Counted from the stretch's first letter, positions 1 to 7,666 are shown. The stretch is 40,011 nucleotides of DNA from UBA9988 sp964574105 (GCA_964574105.1 CAZNKH010000002.1:1-40011), one strand, 5' to 3'. Made by a program: numbers and translations. Notes: generated by a model from the letters alone, not told the origin.

Positions 1-2
1 GG

Positions 3-1399
3 CGAGTTTTGTATGTGAGCACAATACTCCTCCTCTATGGTGCGGCCATGCTGACATACGCGTTCTCTGTGTACACCTTTACACTCCCACGGCGCGGTAT
101 CATCTTTTTTTCATTTGCTTACGCATCTGCTCTTCTCATGTGGGTGTGTTGGTACATAATCAAGCGCTTTGATCTACGAGAAACAATTGACTGGATGAGC
201 GGTGTGCAAATTGCACTTGATATTATTCTCATCACTCTTGTTGCGCTCGTGAGTGAAGAGCCACTGATGTTCCTCTTTATGCTTGTACCCATTGTTTCTT
301 CTTCACTCCTCTGGGAGAGCCGTGCTCCTGCTATCACCGCGCTCCTCGCACTTACTCCTACCCTCATCTATGTTACTTATGCTGATACGATAGTGGCCTA
401 TACACGCGCGTGGGGACTCTTTTTTGATATCTCTGTGCGCCTGCCGGTTTTTACTCTTGCAGCAATCCTTACCGGTGTAACGGTGACACTCACTGTACTT
501 GCCATACGCGTGGGCGGCGTCGCGCATGAACGCGCTCTCCTCTTAGAGGCCTTACAGAATCCGAATATACGACCAAGCCCTCCACAACAAGAGAAAGTAA
601 TCATCGTCGATGACGCATCAAAGCGGCTCATTCAAGCAAAGGAGTTTGAGGTTGAGAAAGCGAACGAGCGCCTCGCGACACTCGCACGAGCAAAATCTGA
701 CTTTGTCACAGTAGCAACACACCAACTCAGCACNNNNNNNNNNCGCTTGAAGTTATCCGTTGGTCCCTATATATTCTAATTAAAAAGAATTTTGTTGAAA
801 TGAATCCGGAGCAAGTTTCAGTACTAGAGAAAGGATTAGTGAACACAGAACGGATGATCCGCATTGTAAATGACATTCTCAACCTCGATAAAATTGATAA
901 TGATCAACTTAAGATGGTGATTGCTTCTGGAGATCTGAACGCAATCATTGAGGGAGCGATTGCTGACCTCACACAACAAGCGGCGATAAAAGAAGTTCGC
1001 ATTGAGTATACAAAATCGGATATGGCACTCCCTCCTCTCCCAATGGATGCAGATAAAATCCGTATGGCAATGGATAACCTGATTGATAATGCTGTGAAGT
1101 ACTCAAAAGACGGAGGAGTAGTACATGTCTCTGTTGATGCACATAAGGCGACGAGCTCAAGTAATCCCATTGTCATCGTCTCTGTGAGTGATGATGGTAT
1201 TGGAATTCCAGAGTCAGATAAGGGGGAGATGTTTACCAAGTTCTATCGAGCGACAAATGCTCGTCGCCAAGACCCTAATGGTAATGGTATTGGACTCTTT
1301 GTAGTAAAGAGCATCATAGAGGGGCATCACGGCAATATCTGGTACGAGAGTAAGGAGGGGGAGGGGACAAGCTTCCACTTTTCTCTCCCTGTACGGTAG
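3..1399 (+). CDS. Membrane sensor histidine kinase, 5' end outside window, interrupted by assembly gap
   Basis: Two-component sensor kinase: it autophosphorylates on a histidine and passes the phosphate to a response regulator, probably the receiver protein just downstream. The N-terminal part has about five or six hydrophobic membrane segments, followed by a charged coiled linker and the H-box start ATHQLS. After the 10-N gap the frame changes; read in the frame of the second half, the sequence resumes LEVIRWSLYIL, which completes a normal H box. The ATPase part has the N box (DNLIDNAVKYS), G1 (DDGIGIP), F box (FTKFYRA) and G2 (GNGIGLFVVKSII). The reading frame is open to the left edge, so the true start probably lies upstream. 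The apparent break into two ORFs is best read as a gap artefact, not a pseudogene. The signal it senses is unknown. Confidence 0.88.
734..743. other. Assembly gap (10 N) inside the histidine kinase H box
   Basis: Ten N characters. The frame before the gap (HQLS, then AC of a Thr codon) and the frame after it (CG, then Leu-Glu-Val-Ile-Arg-Trp) are joined correctly if the missing length is 2 modulo 3. Two bases (n plus C) would restore the family pattern HQLSTPLEVIRW. The N count is therefore a placeholder. Confidence 0.9.
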
Positions 1400-1416
1400 A
1401 CGCCTTCCCTCTCGCC

Positions 1417-1425
1417 TGATACAAT
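1417..1425 (+). promoter_or_regulatory. Possible extended -10 promoter for the response regulator
   Basis: TGATACAAT fits an extended -10 (TGnTACAAT) about 30 bases before the start of the receiver gene. No convincing -35 box is seen. The gene could also be read through from the kinase. Confidence 0.35.
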
Positions 1426-1455
1426 GGAGGTACATTATAGGTTTAACAGAGATCT

Positions 1456-1833
1456 ATGGACAGCAAATTAAAGATTCTGATTGTTGAGGATGATGAATTT
1501 CTTCGTTCACTCACCGCAAAGCGTCTTGAGAAGGAGGGCTATGTGGTCACCGTTGCCGTAGATGGCGAGAGTGCCTTAGTCACTGCCGCGCAAGAGAAGC
1601 CAAACCTCATCTTTCTTGATCTACTTCTCCCCGGGCTGGATGGCTTTGAGGTATTAGGGAAATTGAAGGCGAATGCAGAACTTAAGAGTGTGCCGGTGGT
1701 CGTCTTCTCTAACCTCGGGCAGAAAGAAGATATTGAACGGGCAAAGCAGCTCGGCGCGGACGAATTTCTCATCAAGGCCAACTTCACTCTTGACGATGTG
1801 ATGTCCAAGATTAACGAGATATTAAAGAAGTAA
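1456..1833 (+). CDS. Single-domain (CheY-like) response regulator
   Basis: A 125-residue receiver domain with no output domain. The acidic pocket is E11-D12-D13, the phospho-acceptor is D55 (LIFLDLLLPG), and the switch residues are S85 and K107. The whole length is the receiver fold, so it must act by protein-protein contact or as a phosphate relay, not by binding DNA itself. It lies 56 bases after the kinase gene and 4 bases before ddl, so it is probably the kinase's partner and part of one transcription unit. The ATG at 1456 fits the usual receiver N-terminus (KILIVEDD). The physiological output cannot be told from sequence. Confidence 0.93.
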   Translation: MDSKLKILIVEDDEFLRSLTAKRLEKEGYVVTVAVDGESALVTAAQEKPNLIFLDLLLPGLDGFEVLGKLKANAELKSVPVVVFSNLGQKEDIERAKQLGADEFLIKANFTLDDVMSKINEILKK

Positions 1834-1837
1834 GATT

Positions 1838-2809
1838 ATGGCGAAGGTACGCGTAGGAGTACTGCGCGGCGGTCCAAGCGCCGAATACGAGGTATCTCTC
1901 AAGACGGGGGGTTTTGTATTAGGTAATTTACCACAAGAGAAGTACCAACCACGCGACATTCTTTTAACCAGAGGAGGCGAGTGGTATCTAGAGGGCCTCC
2001 CTGCATCACCCGAGCGATTGCGTCATTCGGTGGATGTGGTGTTTAACGCGCTTCATGGCACTTACGGTGAGGATGGGCAAGTACAGCGCTACTTAGATTC
2101 TGTTGATATTCCCTACACCGGGCCTCGCTCGCTTGCCGCGGCACTCTCTATGAATAAGGCTCTCTCAAAGGAGTACTATACGGCACATGAACTGAAGACA
2201 CCACGCGGATTTACTTTTAGTGAAGAGATGCCGAGTGAAGAAATTATTCGTACCGTGTTTCAAAAAATGGGTCCACCATGGGTAGTGAAGCCGGTAGATA
2301 ACGGTTCCTCGGTGGGGGTTCGTGTAGTGCGCTTCCTTAAGGATCTACCGGTAGCACTCTCTGCCGCATTTTGTGTGGCTAAATCTATTTTAGTAGAGGA
2401 GTGGATACGGGGGAAGGAAGCAACCTGTGGTGTGGTAGAAGGATACCGTGGCTACGATGTGTATCCGCTCTTCCCTATAGAGATTGTGCCACCGAAAGAG
2501 AAACCGTTCTTTGACTACGAGGCAAAGTACGGTGGAGTCTCACAAGAAATTTGCCCAGGACGCTTTGATGATTCTGTGAAGCATGCGATGCAAGATATGG
2601 CAGTGCGTGCTCATCGGGCGCTCGGTCTTTCGCACTACTCTCGTAGTGATTTTATCGTGCATCCGGCGCGCGGCATCTTTATACTTGAGACAAATAGTCT
2701 CCCCGGGCTCACCGAGGAGTCACTGGTACCTAAGGCTCTCACAGCTGCTGGTGCTCGTCACGATCACTTTTTAGACCACATTGTGAATCTTGCCTTGGCA
2801 GGGAAATAA
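1838..2809 (+). CDS. ddl: D-alanine--D-alanine ligase
   Basis: Cytoplasmic ATP-grasp enzyme joining two D-alanines for the peptidoglycan stem peptide. At 323 residues it is of normal length. Visible family signatures are the N-terminal GGPSAEYEVSL (usual GGxSxEHEVSL, here with Tyr for His), NALHGTYGEDG, the ATP-grasp stretch VVKPVDNGSSVGV, and the C-terminal metal and D-Ala pocket ETNSLPGLTEESLVPKA. Start ATG is 4 bases after the receiver stop, suggesting cotranscription with the two-component genes. Its product would feed the wall genes mraY, murG and dacA found at the far end of the window. Confidence 0.93.
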   Translation: MAKVRVGVLRGGPSAEYEVSLKTGGFVLGNLPQEKYQPRDILLTRGGEWYLEGLPASPERLRHSVDVVFNALHGTYGEDGQVQRYLDSVDIPYTGPRSLAAALSMNKALSKEYYTAHELKTPRGFTFSEEMPSEEIIRTVFQKMGPPWVVKPVDNGSSVGVRVVRFLKDLPVALSAAFCVAKSILVEEWIRGKEATCGVVEGYRGYDVYPLFPIEIVPPKEKPFFDYEAKYGGVSQEICPGRFDDSVKHAMQDMAVRAHRALGLSHYSRSDFIVHPARGIFILETNSLPGLTEESLVPKALTAAGARHDHFLDHIVNLALAGK

Positions 2810-2817
2810 TGTAAAAT
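2790..2817 (+). promoter_or_regulatory. Possible promoter for tRNA-Ala(UGC)
   Basis: TTGCCT, 16-base spacer, TAAAAT; predicted start of transcription about 15 bases before the mature tRNA. It lies inside the end of ddl. The -10 is good, the -35 moderate. Confidence 0.4.
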
Positions 2818-2838
2818 TGTAAGGCCTATAAGTTAAAG

Positions 2839-2914
2839 GGGCCTGTAGCTTAGTTGGTAGAGCGCCGCATTTGCAATGCGGAGGTCAGCGGTTCGAATCC
2901 GCTCAGGTCCACCA
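2839..2914 (+). tRNA. tRNA-Ala (anticodon TGC)
   Basis: A 76-base cloverleaf. The acceptor stem GGGCCTG pairs with CAGGTCC, the anticodon stem CCGCA/TGCGG encloses the loop TTTGCAA with anticodon TGC, the T arm carries GTTCGAATC, and the CCA end is encoded. The G3-U70 wobble pair, the main alanine identity element, is present (third base G against T of GGTCC). It directly follows ddl. Confidence 0.97.
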
Positions 2915-2923
2915 AAGTTGATT
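2905..2923 (+). repeat. 19-base direct repeat at the 3' end of tRNA-Ala(UGC), copy 1
   Basis: AGGTCCACCAAAGTTGATT. The first 10 bases are the tRNA acceptor end and CCA, which the two alanine tRNAs share. The next 9 bases lie outside the tRNA and are also identical at 5347-5355. This is the arrangement expected of attL/attR-like sites or of a duplicated tRNA end. Confidence 0.85.
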
Positions 2924-2953
2924 TGCGTTTTTGTTTGCCTCGGCTAATGTATT

Positions 2954-2992
2954 CTCGCCCGCAGGAGGGGTCTGTGAAGGAATGCGGGTGAG
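2954..2992 (+). terminator. Long hairpin after tRNA-Ala, possible terminator
   Basis: CTCGCCCGCA (2954-2963) pairs with TGCGGGTGAG (2983-2992), 10 pairs with one G-U, around a 19-base loop. A T-rich run begins at about 3001, rather far from the stem for a classic intrinsic terminator. It could also be a structured remnant of the sequence that recombined next to the tRNA. Confidence 0.4.
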
Positions 2993-3052
2993 TCTCGGTC
3001 TTCTTTTTTGAAAAAAATCGGCTACATTAGAGAAAATCCTCATATCTGTTAG

Positions 3053-3157
3053 TATAAAGTTGAAATTGAGACAAGTGTTATTAAGAAACCGCCTGTTTTT
3101 GTGGTGAGCAAAATCGCGAAAGCTCTTGATGTCGCAATCGAGAACTTAATAAAATAA
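3053..3157 (+). pseudogene. C-terminal remnant of an XRE-type helix-turn-helix regulator
   Basis: An open stretch of 34 codons, with an in-frame TAG immediately upstream and no start, encodes SVIKKPPVFVVSKIAKALD followed by VAIENLIK. This is the characteristic end of XRE/Cro-family DNA-binding domains (pattern xGVIxxPSVFTVxKIAKALGVSIDxLIK). The DNA-recognition helices are missing. Its stop is 2 bases before the hydrolase ATG, so an intact ancestor would have been cotranscribed with, and perhaps have regulated, that gene. The call rests on pattern memory of the family over only 34 residues. Confidence 0.55.
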
Positions 3158-3159
3158 GC

Positions 3160-4242
3160 ATGGACTTCAAAGACCAAATCACAAAAACGGTAAAGCAAGC
3201 GATACAAGACAAAGTATTTCCTGGTTGTATCATCGGAATCATTAACAAAGACGGGGATCGTCAAATACTTCCGTTCGGAAACTTTACTTACGACCAATCT
3301 TCGCAATCCGTCAAAGAAGATACGATCTACGATACAGCGTCTATTACAAAATCAATTCCAACTGAAAGCTTGGCGATCCAACTCATTGATGAGGGTAAAT
3401 TGAAATTGACAGACAAACTCATTGATTACATTCCAGAATTCAGAAATTCCGACAGAGAAAATGTTCTCATAAGACATCTGCTAACTTATACACTTGATGG
3501 CTACGGGTTTGCCTCAACTGCTGGCAAGATTGGAGTCAAATCCATGCGGGATATTACTGCTTCTGATCTTCAAAATCTTTTGCTTACCCATGATTTTGAA
3601 AAGCGTCCTGGAACAATTTTTAAATATACGAATATCCCCGTCGCGCTTCTTGGCCTAGTGATTGAGAAAATCACTGGTGACACACTCGACAATCTTGCCG
3701 AAGAACACTTCTTCAAGCCGCTTAAGATGACTCGGAGCACTTTTTATCCTGAAAAATTTTCGCTTGATGAGATAGTACCAACTGAAAGAGACGATTGGCG
3801 CGGCTTAGTGCATGGCATAGTCCACGATGAAAGTGCCTATATTTGTAAAAGAGAGGGCAAGATTGTCGGTCATGCTGGATTGTTCTCTACCGCTTCCGAT
3901 ATTTTGAATTTTCTCGAAGTACTTCTGCAGAAGGGCTCATTTCAGGGCAAAAAATACTTCTCTGAAAAAATTGTTGAACAAATGGGGACGAATCAAATTG
4001 CGGAGCTCAACGATTTTACTGGTCTTGGGTGGGAACTCAACCAGCCGCGATTTATGGGTGATTACTGTACACCGCACACTTTTGGCAAAACCGGTTTTAC
4101 GGGGACGCTTTGTATATGCGATGTAAAGAAAGGAATTGCGTATGTGATTTTGACCAATCGTATTTTCCCGAAGCGTCCTATTGACTCGGCTTCAATAAAT
4201 GCGTTTAGGAAAGCCATTGGAGAAATTATCCTCAAACCATGA
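3160..4242 (+). CDS. Serine hydrolase, beta-lactamase class C / esterase fold
   Basis: A 360-residue protein of the broad PF00144-type family, which includes class C beta-lactamases, D-amino-acid peptidases and esterases. It has the nucleophile motif SxxK in ASITKS, a YxN motif in KYTNI, and a KTG-type box in FGKTGFTG. No signal peptide or membrane segment is seen, so it is probably cytoplasmic, which argues against a secreted drug-resistance enzyme. It follows the XRE remnant by 2 bases and sits between the two alanine tRNAs. Its codons look more A/T-rich (many AAA, ATT, GAA) than the core genes on either side, consistent with transfer; this was judged by eye. Substrate unknown. Confidence 0.85.
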   Translation: MDFKDQITKTVKQAIQDKVFPGCIIGIINKDGDRQILPFGNFTYDQSSQSVKEDTIYDTASITKSIPTESLAIQLIDEGKLKLTDKLIDYIPEFRNSDRENVLIRHLLTYTLDGYGFASTAGKIGVKSMRDITASDLQNLLLTHDFEKRPGTIFKYTNIPVALLGLVIEKITGDTLDNLAEEHFFKPLKMTRSTFYPEKFSLDEIVPTERDDWRGLVHGIVHDESAYICKREGKIVGHAGLFSTASDILNFLEVLLQKGSFQGKKYFSEKIVEQMGTNQIAELNDFTGLGWELNQPRFMGDYCTPHTFGKTGFTGTLCICDVKKGIAYVILTNRIFPKRPIDSASINAFRKAIGEIILKP

Positions 4243-4274
4243 CCGAGTGTTAGAACAAAAAGAGAAGCTGAAGT

Positions 4275-4301
4275 AAAAAAAGCCCCGTCATAGTGACGGG
4301 G
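4275..4301 (-). terminator. Intrinsic terminator of the LpxC-like gene
   Basis: On the minus strand CCCCGTCA (4301-4294), loop CTA, TGACGGGG (4290-4283), then a run of T from 4281 down to 4275. It lies 20 bases beyond the LpxC-like stop. On the plus strand there is no T run after the stem, so it serves the minus-strand gene. Confidence 0.88.
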
Positions 4302-4320
4302 TAAAAATATCTCTTTCTTT

Positions 4321-5184
4321 TTATTGATGTGAGACGCTATCAATCTTAAGTGATTTTTTTTGAATTTCTCGTACCAGCCGAAGATCACTCTCATGCCCTC
4401 CATGCACACTTTCCACGCTTCCCGCCAATAGTCTGACGGGGTTAACGAGCGCAAGTGTACCGAGAAAATCAATCAGACGATGTTTGGCAAATTCCTGGAG
4501 CGCGAGCTCAGGCGTAAGCGAATGGCTCCATGCAATCTCGTCGTGGTGTTTCCACACTCTCAGCTTTTTTCCGAAAAGAGAAGGATAGTACGCCCAGTGA
4601 GGCATCCCTGGTGTGTAGGCCTCCATATCTTTTTTAATCTGATGGAGATCCTCTGGAATAGAGCGGAGGAGTTCATACTGCCCCAAGTCCGGGAAGTTAA
4701 CCACAATCTTGATGTGCAGTCCCGGACTGGTGCTTGGTGTGAAGGCGCTCATACCACCCAGCGCATCTCGGTGAGAGAAGGCAATAGGGCATCTCGTTGT
4801 AATCCAAAGGATCTTTTGTCCCGTTTTCTCCAGTGATGAATGGATGCCATCATAAAATTCCCACGCGCGGCCAAAGTAGGGTGGCCATCCGGATCCCTCA
4901 ATGATGAGTCCAAGGACTCCAAACCATCGCAGTGGCAGTATGTGTTCAATAATCTCTAGCGAGTGAGTGCCGTGCACAAGTGCAATTCTGCGTGGACGGC
5001 AAACGGCCAGAGAGCTCCCGATAGTCTTTGGTATATGATCTTCTGGCACATGCCATAGTATGGCATTGCGCTTCTCTCTCTTCGTGTCTACCTTATCGTT
5101 TGGACAGAAAATGAGTTTTGATCTTCTCCCAAATGGATCTATGCCACTGATTTTTCTTTGTTCTGTCAGTACCTTGATCTCCAT
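4321..5184 (-). CDS. LpxC-like zinc amidase (UDP-acyl-GlcNAc deacetylase family), orphan
   Basis: A 287-residue protein, near the usual length of LpxC (about 305), with spacing of the active-site residues like the E. coli enzyme. The EH pair is E80-H81 in HSLEIIEHILPL (E. coli E78-H79). HxxxD is H235-D239 in KHRLIDFLG (H238/D242), and the catalytic base is H264 in VHGGHESD (H265). The lysine after the second zinc histidine is Arg here. LpxC removes an acetyl group from the lipid A precursor. No other lipid A gene is in the window and this lineage is expected to lack lipid A, so substrate and role are open. Start chosen at 5184 because AGAAGGAGGG lies just upstream; the longer frame from 5229 lacks one. 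It has its own terminator and stands on the opposite strand to its neighbours. Confidence 0.75.
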   Translation of the reverse strand: MEIKVLTEQRKISGIDPFGRRSKLIFCPNDKVDTKREKRNAILWHVPEDHIPKTIGSSLAVCRPRRIALVHGTHSLEIIEHILPLRWFGVLGLIIEGSGWPPYFGRAWEFYDGIHSSLEKTGQKILWITTRCPIAFSHRDALGGMSAFTPSTSPGLHIKIVVNFPDLGQYELLRSIPEDLHQIKKDMEAYTPGMPHWAYYPSLFGKKLRVWKHHDEIAWSHSLTPELALQEFAKHRLIDFLGTLALVNPVRLLAGSVESVHGGHESDLRLVREIQKKSLKIDSVSHQ

Positions 5185-5272
5185 ACATCCCTCCTTCTGT
5201 CTAAGATCTGTCTGGGATAGTAATACCATAGCTATTCTATAGAAACAAGCCTTGTGCTAGCATAGACGATAC

Positions 5273-5346
5273 GGGCCTATAGTATAGTGGTAACACGCAT
5301 CCATGGCATGGATGAGTCGGGGGTTCGACTCCCCCTAGGTCCACCA
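5273..5346 (+). tRNA. tRNA-Ala (anticodon GGC)
   Basis: A 74-base cloverleaf. The acceptor stem GGGCCTA pairs with TAGGTCC, the anticodon stem CATCC/GGATG encloses the loop ATGGCAT with anticodon GGC, and the T stem GGGGG/CCCCC encloses TTCGACT. CCA is encoded. The G3-U70 alanine identity pair is present. Together with tRNA-Ala(UGC) upstream it covers the GCN codon box. Confidence 0.96.
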
Positions 5347-5355
5347 AAGTTGATT
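5337..5355 (+). repeat. 19-base direct repeat at the 3' end of tRNA-Ala(GGC), copy 2
   Basis: Identical to the sequence at 2905-2923, including 9 bases beyond the CCA. Downstream, 5356-5427 holds only an imperfect pairing of GTGGGGCGA with TCGCCCAC and no gene. Confidence 0.85.
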
Positions 5356-5427
5356 CATTACCCTTGTGGGGCGAGAGTCGGATCGTGGACTGCATACAGC
5401 ATCGCCCACTGGTAAAGAATATCTCTT

Positions 5428-5461
5428 AAAAAAAAGAGGCTCAGCTTTTTAGAGCTGAGCC
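5428..5461 (-). terminator. Intrinsic terminator of the HgdB/HgdC-like fusion gene
   Basis: Minus strand: GGCTCAGCT (5461-5453), a 6-base loop, AGCTGAGCC (5446-5438), then TCTTTTTTTT. It lies 7 bases past the stop codon. Confidence 0.9.
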
Positions 5462-5467
5462 TTAATT

Positions 5468-7549
5468 CTAGAGTACTGCGACCTTCTTTTCTATTTCATC
5501 GAGACTTTGACCAATCAATTTTTCATATTTCCCGCAACGACTTCCAAGCGCACAGATAATATGATTGTCTCTATGGATAAGTGAAACTTCGCACTCATTT
5601 GAACAATCGCAACAATTGAAGGTGTAAGAACCGAATTGAGTCTCGGCTCTACACTCTCTAAATCCGCCACGACCGTCTCGAGTAAGAGCAATGAACGCGG
5701 CTCCCAGAGCGCCCGAAACTCGCTGATCCGGATGGACGGCGATGTCCTGTCCGATGAGTTCGCTAAAGGCGTCAACCACACCTTCGTTAAGCGCGACAGC
5801 GCCGGTAAACATTATCGGACCATCAAGTCTTTTGGATCGGCAGACATTGCTCAAATAATTCTGAGCAAGCGCCTTGCACATTCCTTTAACGATGGCGTTC
5901 ACCGGATATCCGGCCTGCTGTTTCGAAACAATGTCCGATTCAGCAAAAATGCCGCAGCGGCCTGTAATAGTGACAGCACACTTTGCAGATTGAGCGCAGG
6001 TCCCCAATTTCTCAATGGGAACCTTGAACTCTCGCGCAGCAGAAGATAAGAACGCTCCAGTACCCGCAGAACAAATGCTGTTCATGTTGAACCAATTCGG
6101 AACGCCGAGTTGATCCAGACTGATGAACTTACTATCCTGTCCGCCGATCTCTATGATCGAGCGAATTGAAGGATTGCTAAGCATACAGCCTATGACTTGA
6201 CAGCTAATTTCATCCACTGCAAGCGGGGCATCGAGCAAGGCTTTTGCTAGTCTGCGACCAGATCCAGTTGTCGCGCCTCCAGCAATACTTTTGTCCGGAT
6301 GTCTGCCAAGGATCTCGGTAATCACCCGTTTAATTGCATTGATGGGATCACGATTGGTGAACTGATACTCACGATCAACTATCTCGAGAGTCGCGCCGTC
6401 CAATAGAACTGCCTTGGTAGATGTACTTCCGACATCGAGTCCCAGCCAGTATCCGGTGCTTCTTGCCGAAAGGGTTTTTGCCAGGCCCTCTTTTTTGAAG
6501 CGAAGCAGATTAACCATCGCTTCCGCGCGGGTAATCAGGTTCTGCTCGCCAAACTGCTGGTCAAAGACCAAATGATTGACAGGTATCTTGTAGTCCCTTG
6601 ACACTTCATCCATGAGAGCCGTGACAGTTGCCTCCGGCATACAAGGAAACGGCATGATGTGTACAACGCCGTCGAAACCTGCGAGAGCGTAGTAGATCAT
6701 CCATACGACACTTTCTTTTCCGTGTCCGCCAATGGTGTGTCGCGGAAAATATTTTTCCGCAATCTCCTTTGCCCTTGTAAAAAGGACAGTGTCCACATCC
6801 GGTCGCGTCATTCTTTTGATACACCAACTCATGAGTTCAGGAAACATCCCAAGGTACGCAAACTTCATCGCCCATCTCAACCTGTGCTCTCCATCAAGTA
6901 AATGATGAAATACAAACTGGCTCAGGGGCTGGGCGTTGTGTACATATGCTCCTTGTTCTTTTAGTCGTTCAATCAAACCAAGGTTAGCGGCAGGCTCGAG
7001 AACTGTATAAATCTCTCCGCAGATGCCGATTCTGGGTTTGCCGTTGGCGGAATACGCCTGCTTCTCCATAAGCCGCAGATCAAACGCCCATAAGTCCCTC
7101 AACACTTCACGGATGAATTGCCGTTGCTGTTTCCTTGAGAAGCCGGTAGTAATCTCTTTTAGCCATCTCGTTATATTTTGAGGTTGAGCCGCCAAAATCC
7201 GAGCATCCACATCAAGCTGGCGCAGGATACTTTGGTGAACAAGACAGTATGTTTTCTGTCTACAGTCACCACAATTATCCCACTCTACTATGGTTTGATT
7301 TCCTCTCTCAAAAAGCTCTAGGATACTGCCAAGAATAATCTTGGCGGGCAGGCACATATTTTCATCCATGTGCTGTGTTCCGCGATTGATGGTCTTTCTG
7401 GTAATCGGTGGAGCAAGATTTATCTTGATATGTGTTATGCCAACCCGCTCTAGCGCCTTTTCAATAGATTTTTGCAGGAATCGTCCGTATACCCCCATGG
7501 AGGGCATCCCAATCTGAATCTGTCTCGTTTCTGCTTTTTGAGTGATCAT
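5468..7549 (-). CDS. Fused 2-hydroxyacyl-CoA dehydratase-like (HgdB/DUF2229) and activase (HgdC/BcrA-type ATPase) protein
   Basis: A 693-residue single chain. Residues about 1-350 resemble the iron-sulfur HgdB/DUF2229 family, with conserved cysteines in CLPAK (66), CGDC (93-96), ICGEIY and PFPCMPE (303), and an HGD-D-like end (TRAEAMVNLLRF). Residues about 365-625 are an ASKHA-fold activase. It has the phosphate loop DVGSTSTK (372), GGATTGSG and EIGGQDSK. The two cysteines that in HgdC hold a [4Fe-4S] cluster between subunits are C493 (SICSAGTGAF) and C532 (GRCGIFAESD). The tail adds six cysteines (646-672). Such pairs use ATP to push electrons to very low potential for dehydratases, benzoyl-CoA reductases or double-cubane reductases. 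No CoA pathway gene is nearby, so the substrate is unknown. An AGAGGA ribosome site precedes the ATG. An anaerobic lifestyle is implied. Confidence 0.85.
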   Translation of the reverse strand: MITQKAETRQIQIGMPSMGVYGRFLQKSIEKALERVGITHIKINLAPPITRKTINRGTQHMDENMCLPAKIILGSILELFERGNQTIVEWDNCGDCRQKTYCLVHQSILRQLDVDARILAAQPQNITRWLKEITTGFSRKQQRQFIREVLRDLWAFDLRLMEKQAYSANGKPRIGICGEIYTVLEPAANLGLIERLKEQGAYVHNAQPLSQFVFHHLLDGEHRLRWAMKFAYLGMFPELMSWCIKRMTRPDVDTVLFTRAKEIAEKYFPRHTIGGHGKESVVWMIYYALAGFDGVVHIMPFPCMPEATVTALMDEVSRDYKIPVNHLVFDQQFGEQNLITRAEAMVNLLRFKKEGLAKTLSARSTGYWLGLDVGSTSTKAVLLDGATLEIVDREYQFTNRDPINAIKRVITEILGRHPDKSIAGGATTGSGRRLAKALLDAPLAVDEISCQVIGCMLSNPSIRSIIEIGGQDSKFISLDQLGVPNWFNMNSICSAGTGAFLSSAAREFKVPIEKLGTCAQSAKCAVTITGRCGIFAESDIVSKQQAGYPVNAIVKGMCKALAQNYLSNVCRSKRLDGPIMFTGAVALNEGVVDAFSELIGQDIAVHPDQRVSGALGAAFIALTRDGRGGFRECRAETQFGSYTFNCCDCSNECEVSLIHRDNHIICALGSRCGKYEKLIGQSLDEIEKKVAVL

Positions 7550-7629
7550 CTTATTCCTCTTTTCGTATTGAGTTGTTAAAGAACTACACTTTATCTAATT
7601 TGACACAAGAATGGATGAATGTCAAGGAT

Positions 7630-7666
7630 AAAAAATTAAACCCCATCCGCCTAAGAGCGGATGGGG
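7630..7666 (-). terminator. Intrinsic terminator of the winged-helix-like gene
   Basis: Minus strand: CCCCATCCGC (7666-7657), loop of 6, GCGGATGGGG (7650-7641), followed by TTTAATTTTTTA. The 10-pair GC-rich stem lies 18 bases past the stop at 7684 and separates this gene from the fusion gene downstream. Confidence 0.88.

Noticed and set aside
9..1399. Histidine kinase as a true frameshifted pseudogene
   Set aside because: The frame change coincides exactly with the 10-N gap, and both halves keep all family motifs.
3160..4242. Antibiotic-resistance beta-lactamase
   Set aside because: The fold family is broad and there is no signal peptide; the motifs do not allow a resistance call.
5636..6049. 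137-codon plus-strand frame within the fusion gene
   Set aside because: It is a shadow of the minus-strand fusion gene, with no ribosome site and no recognisable motif.
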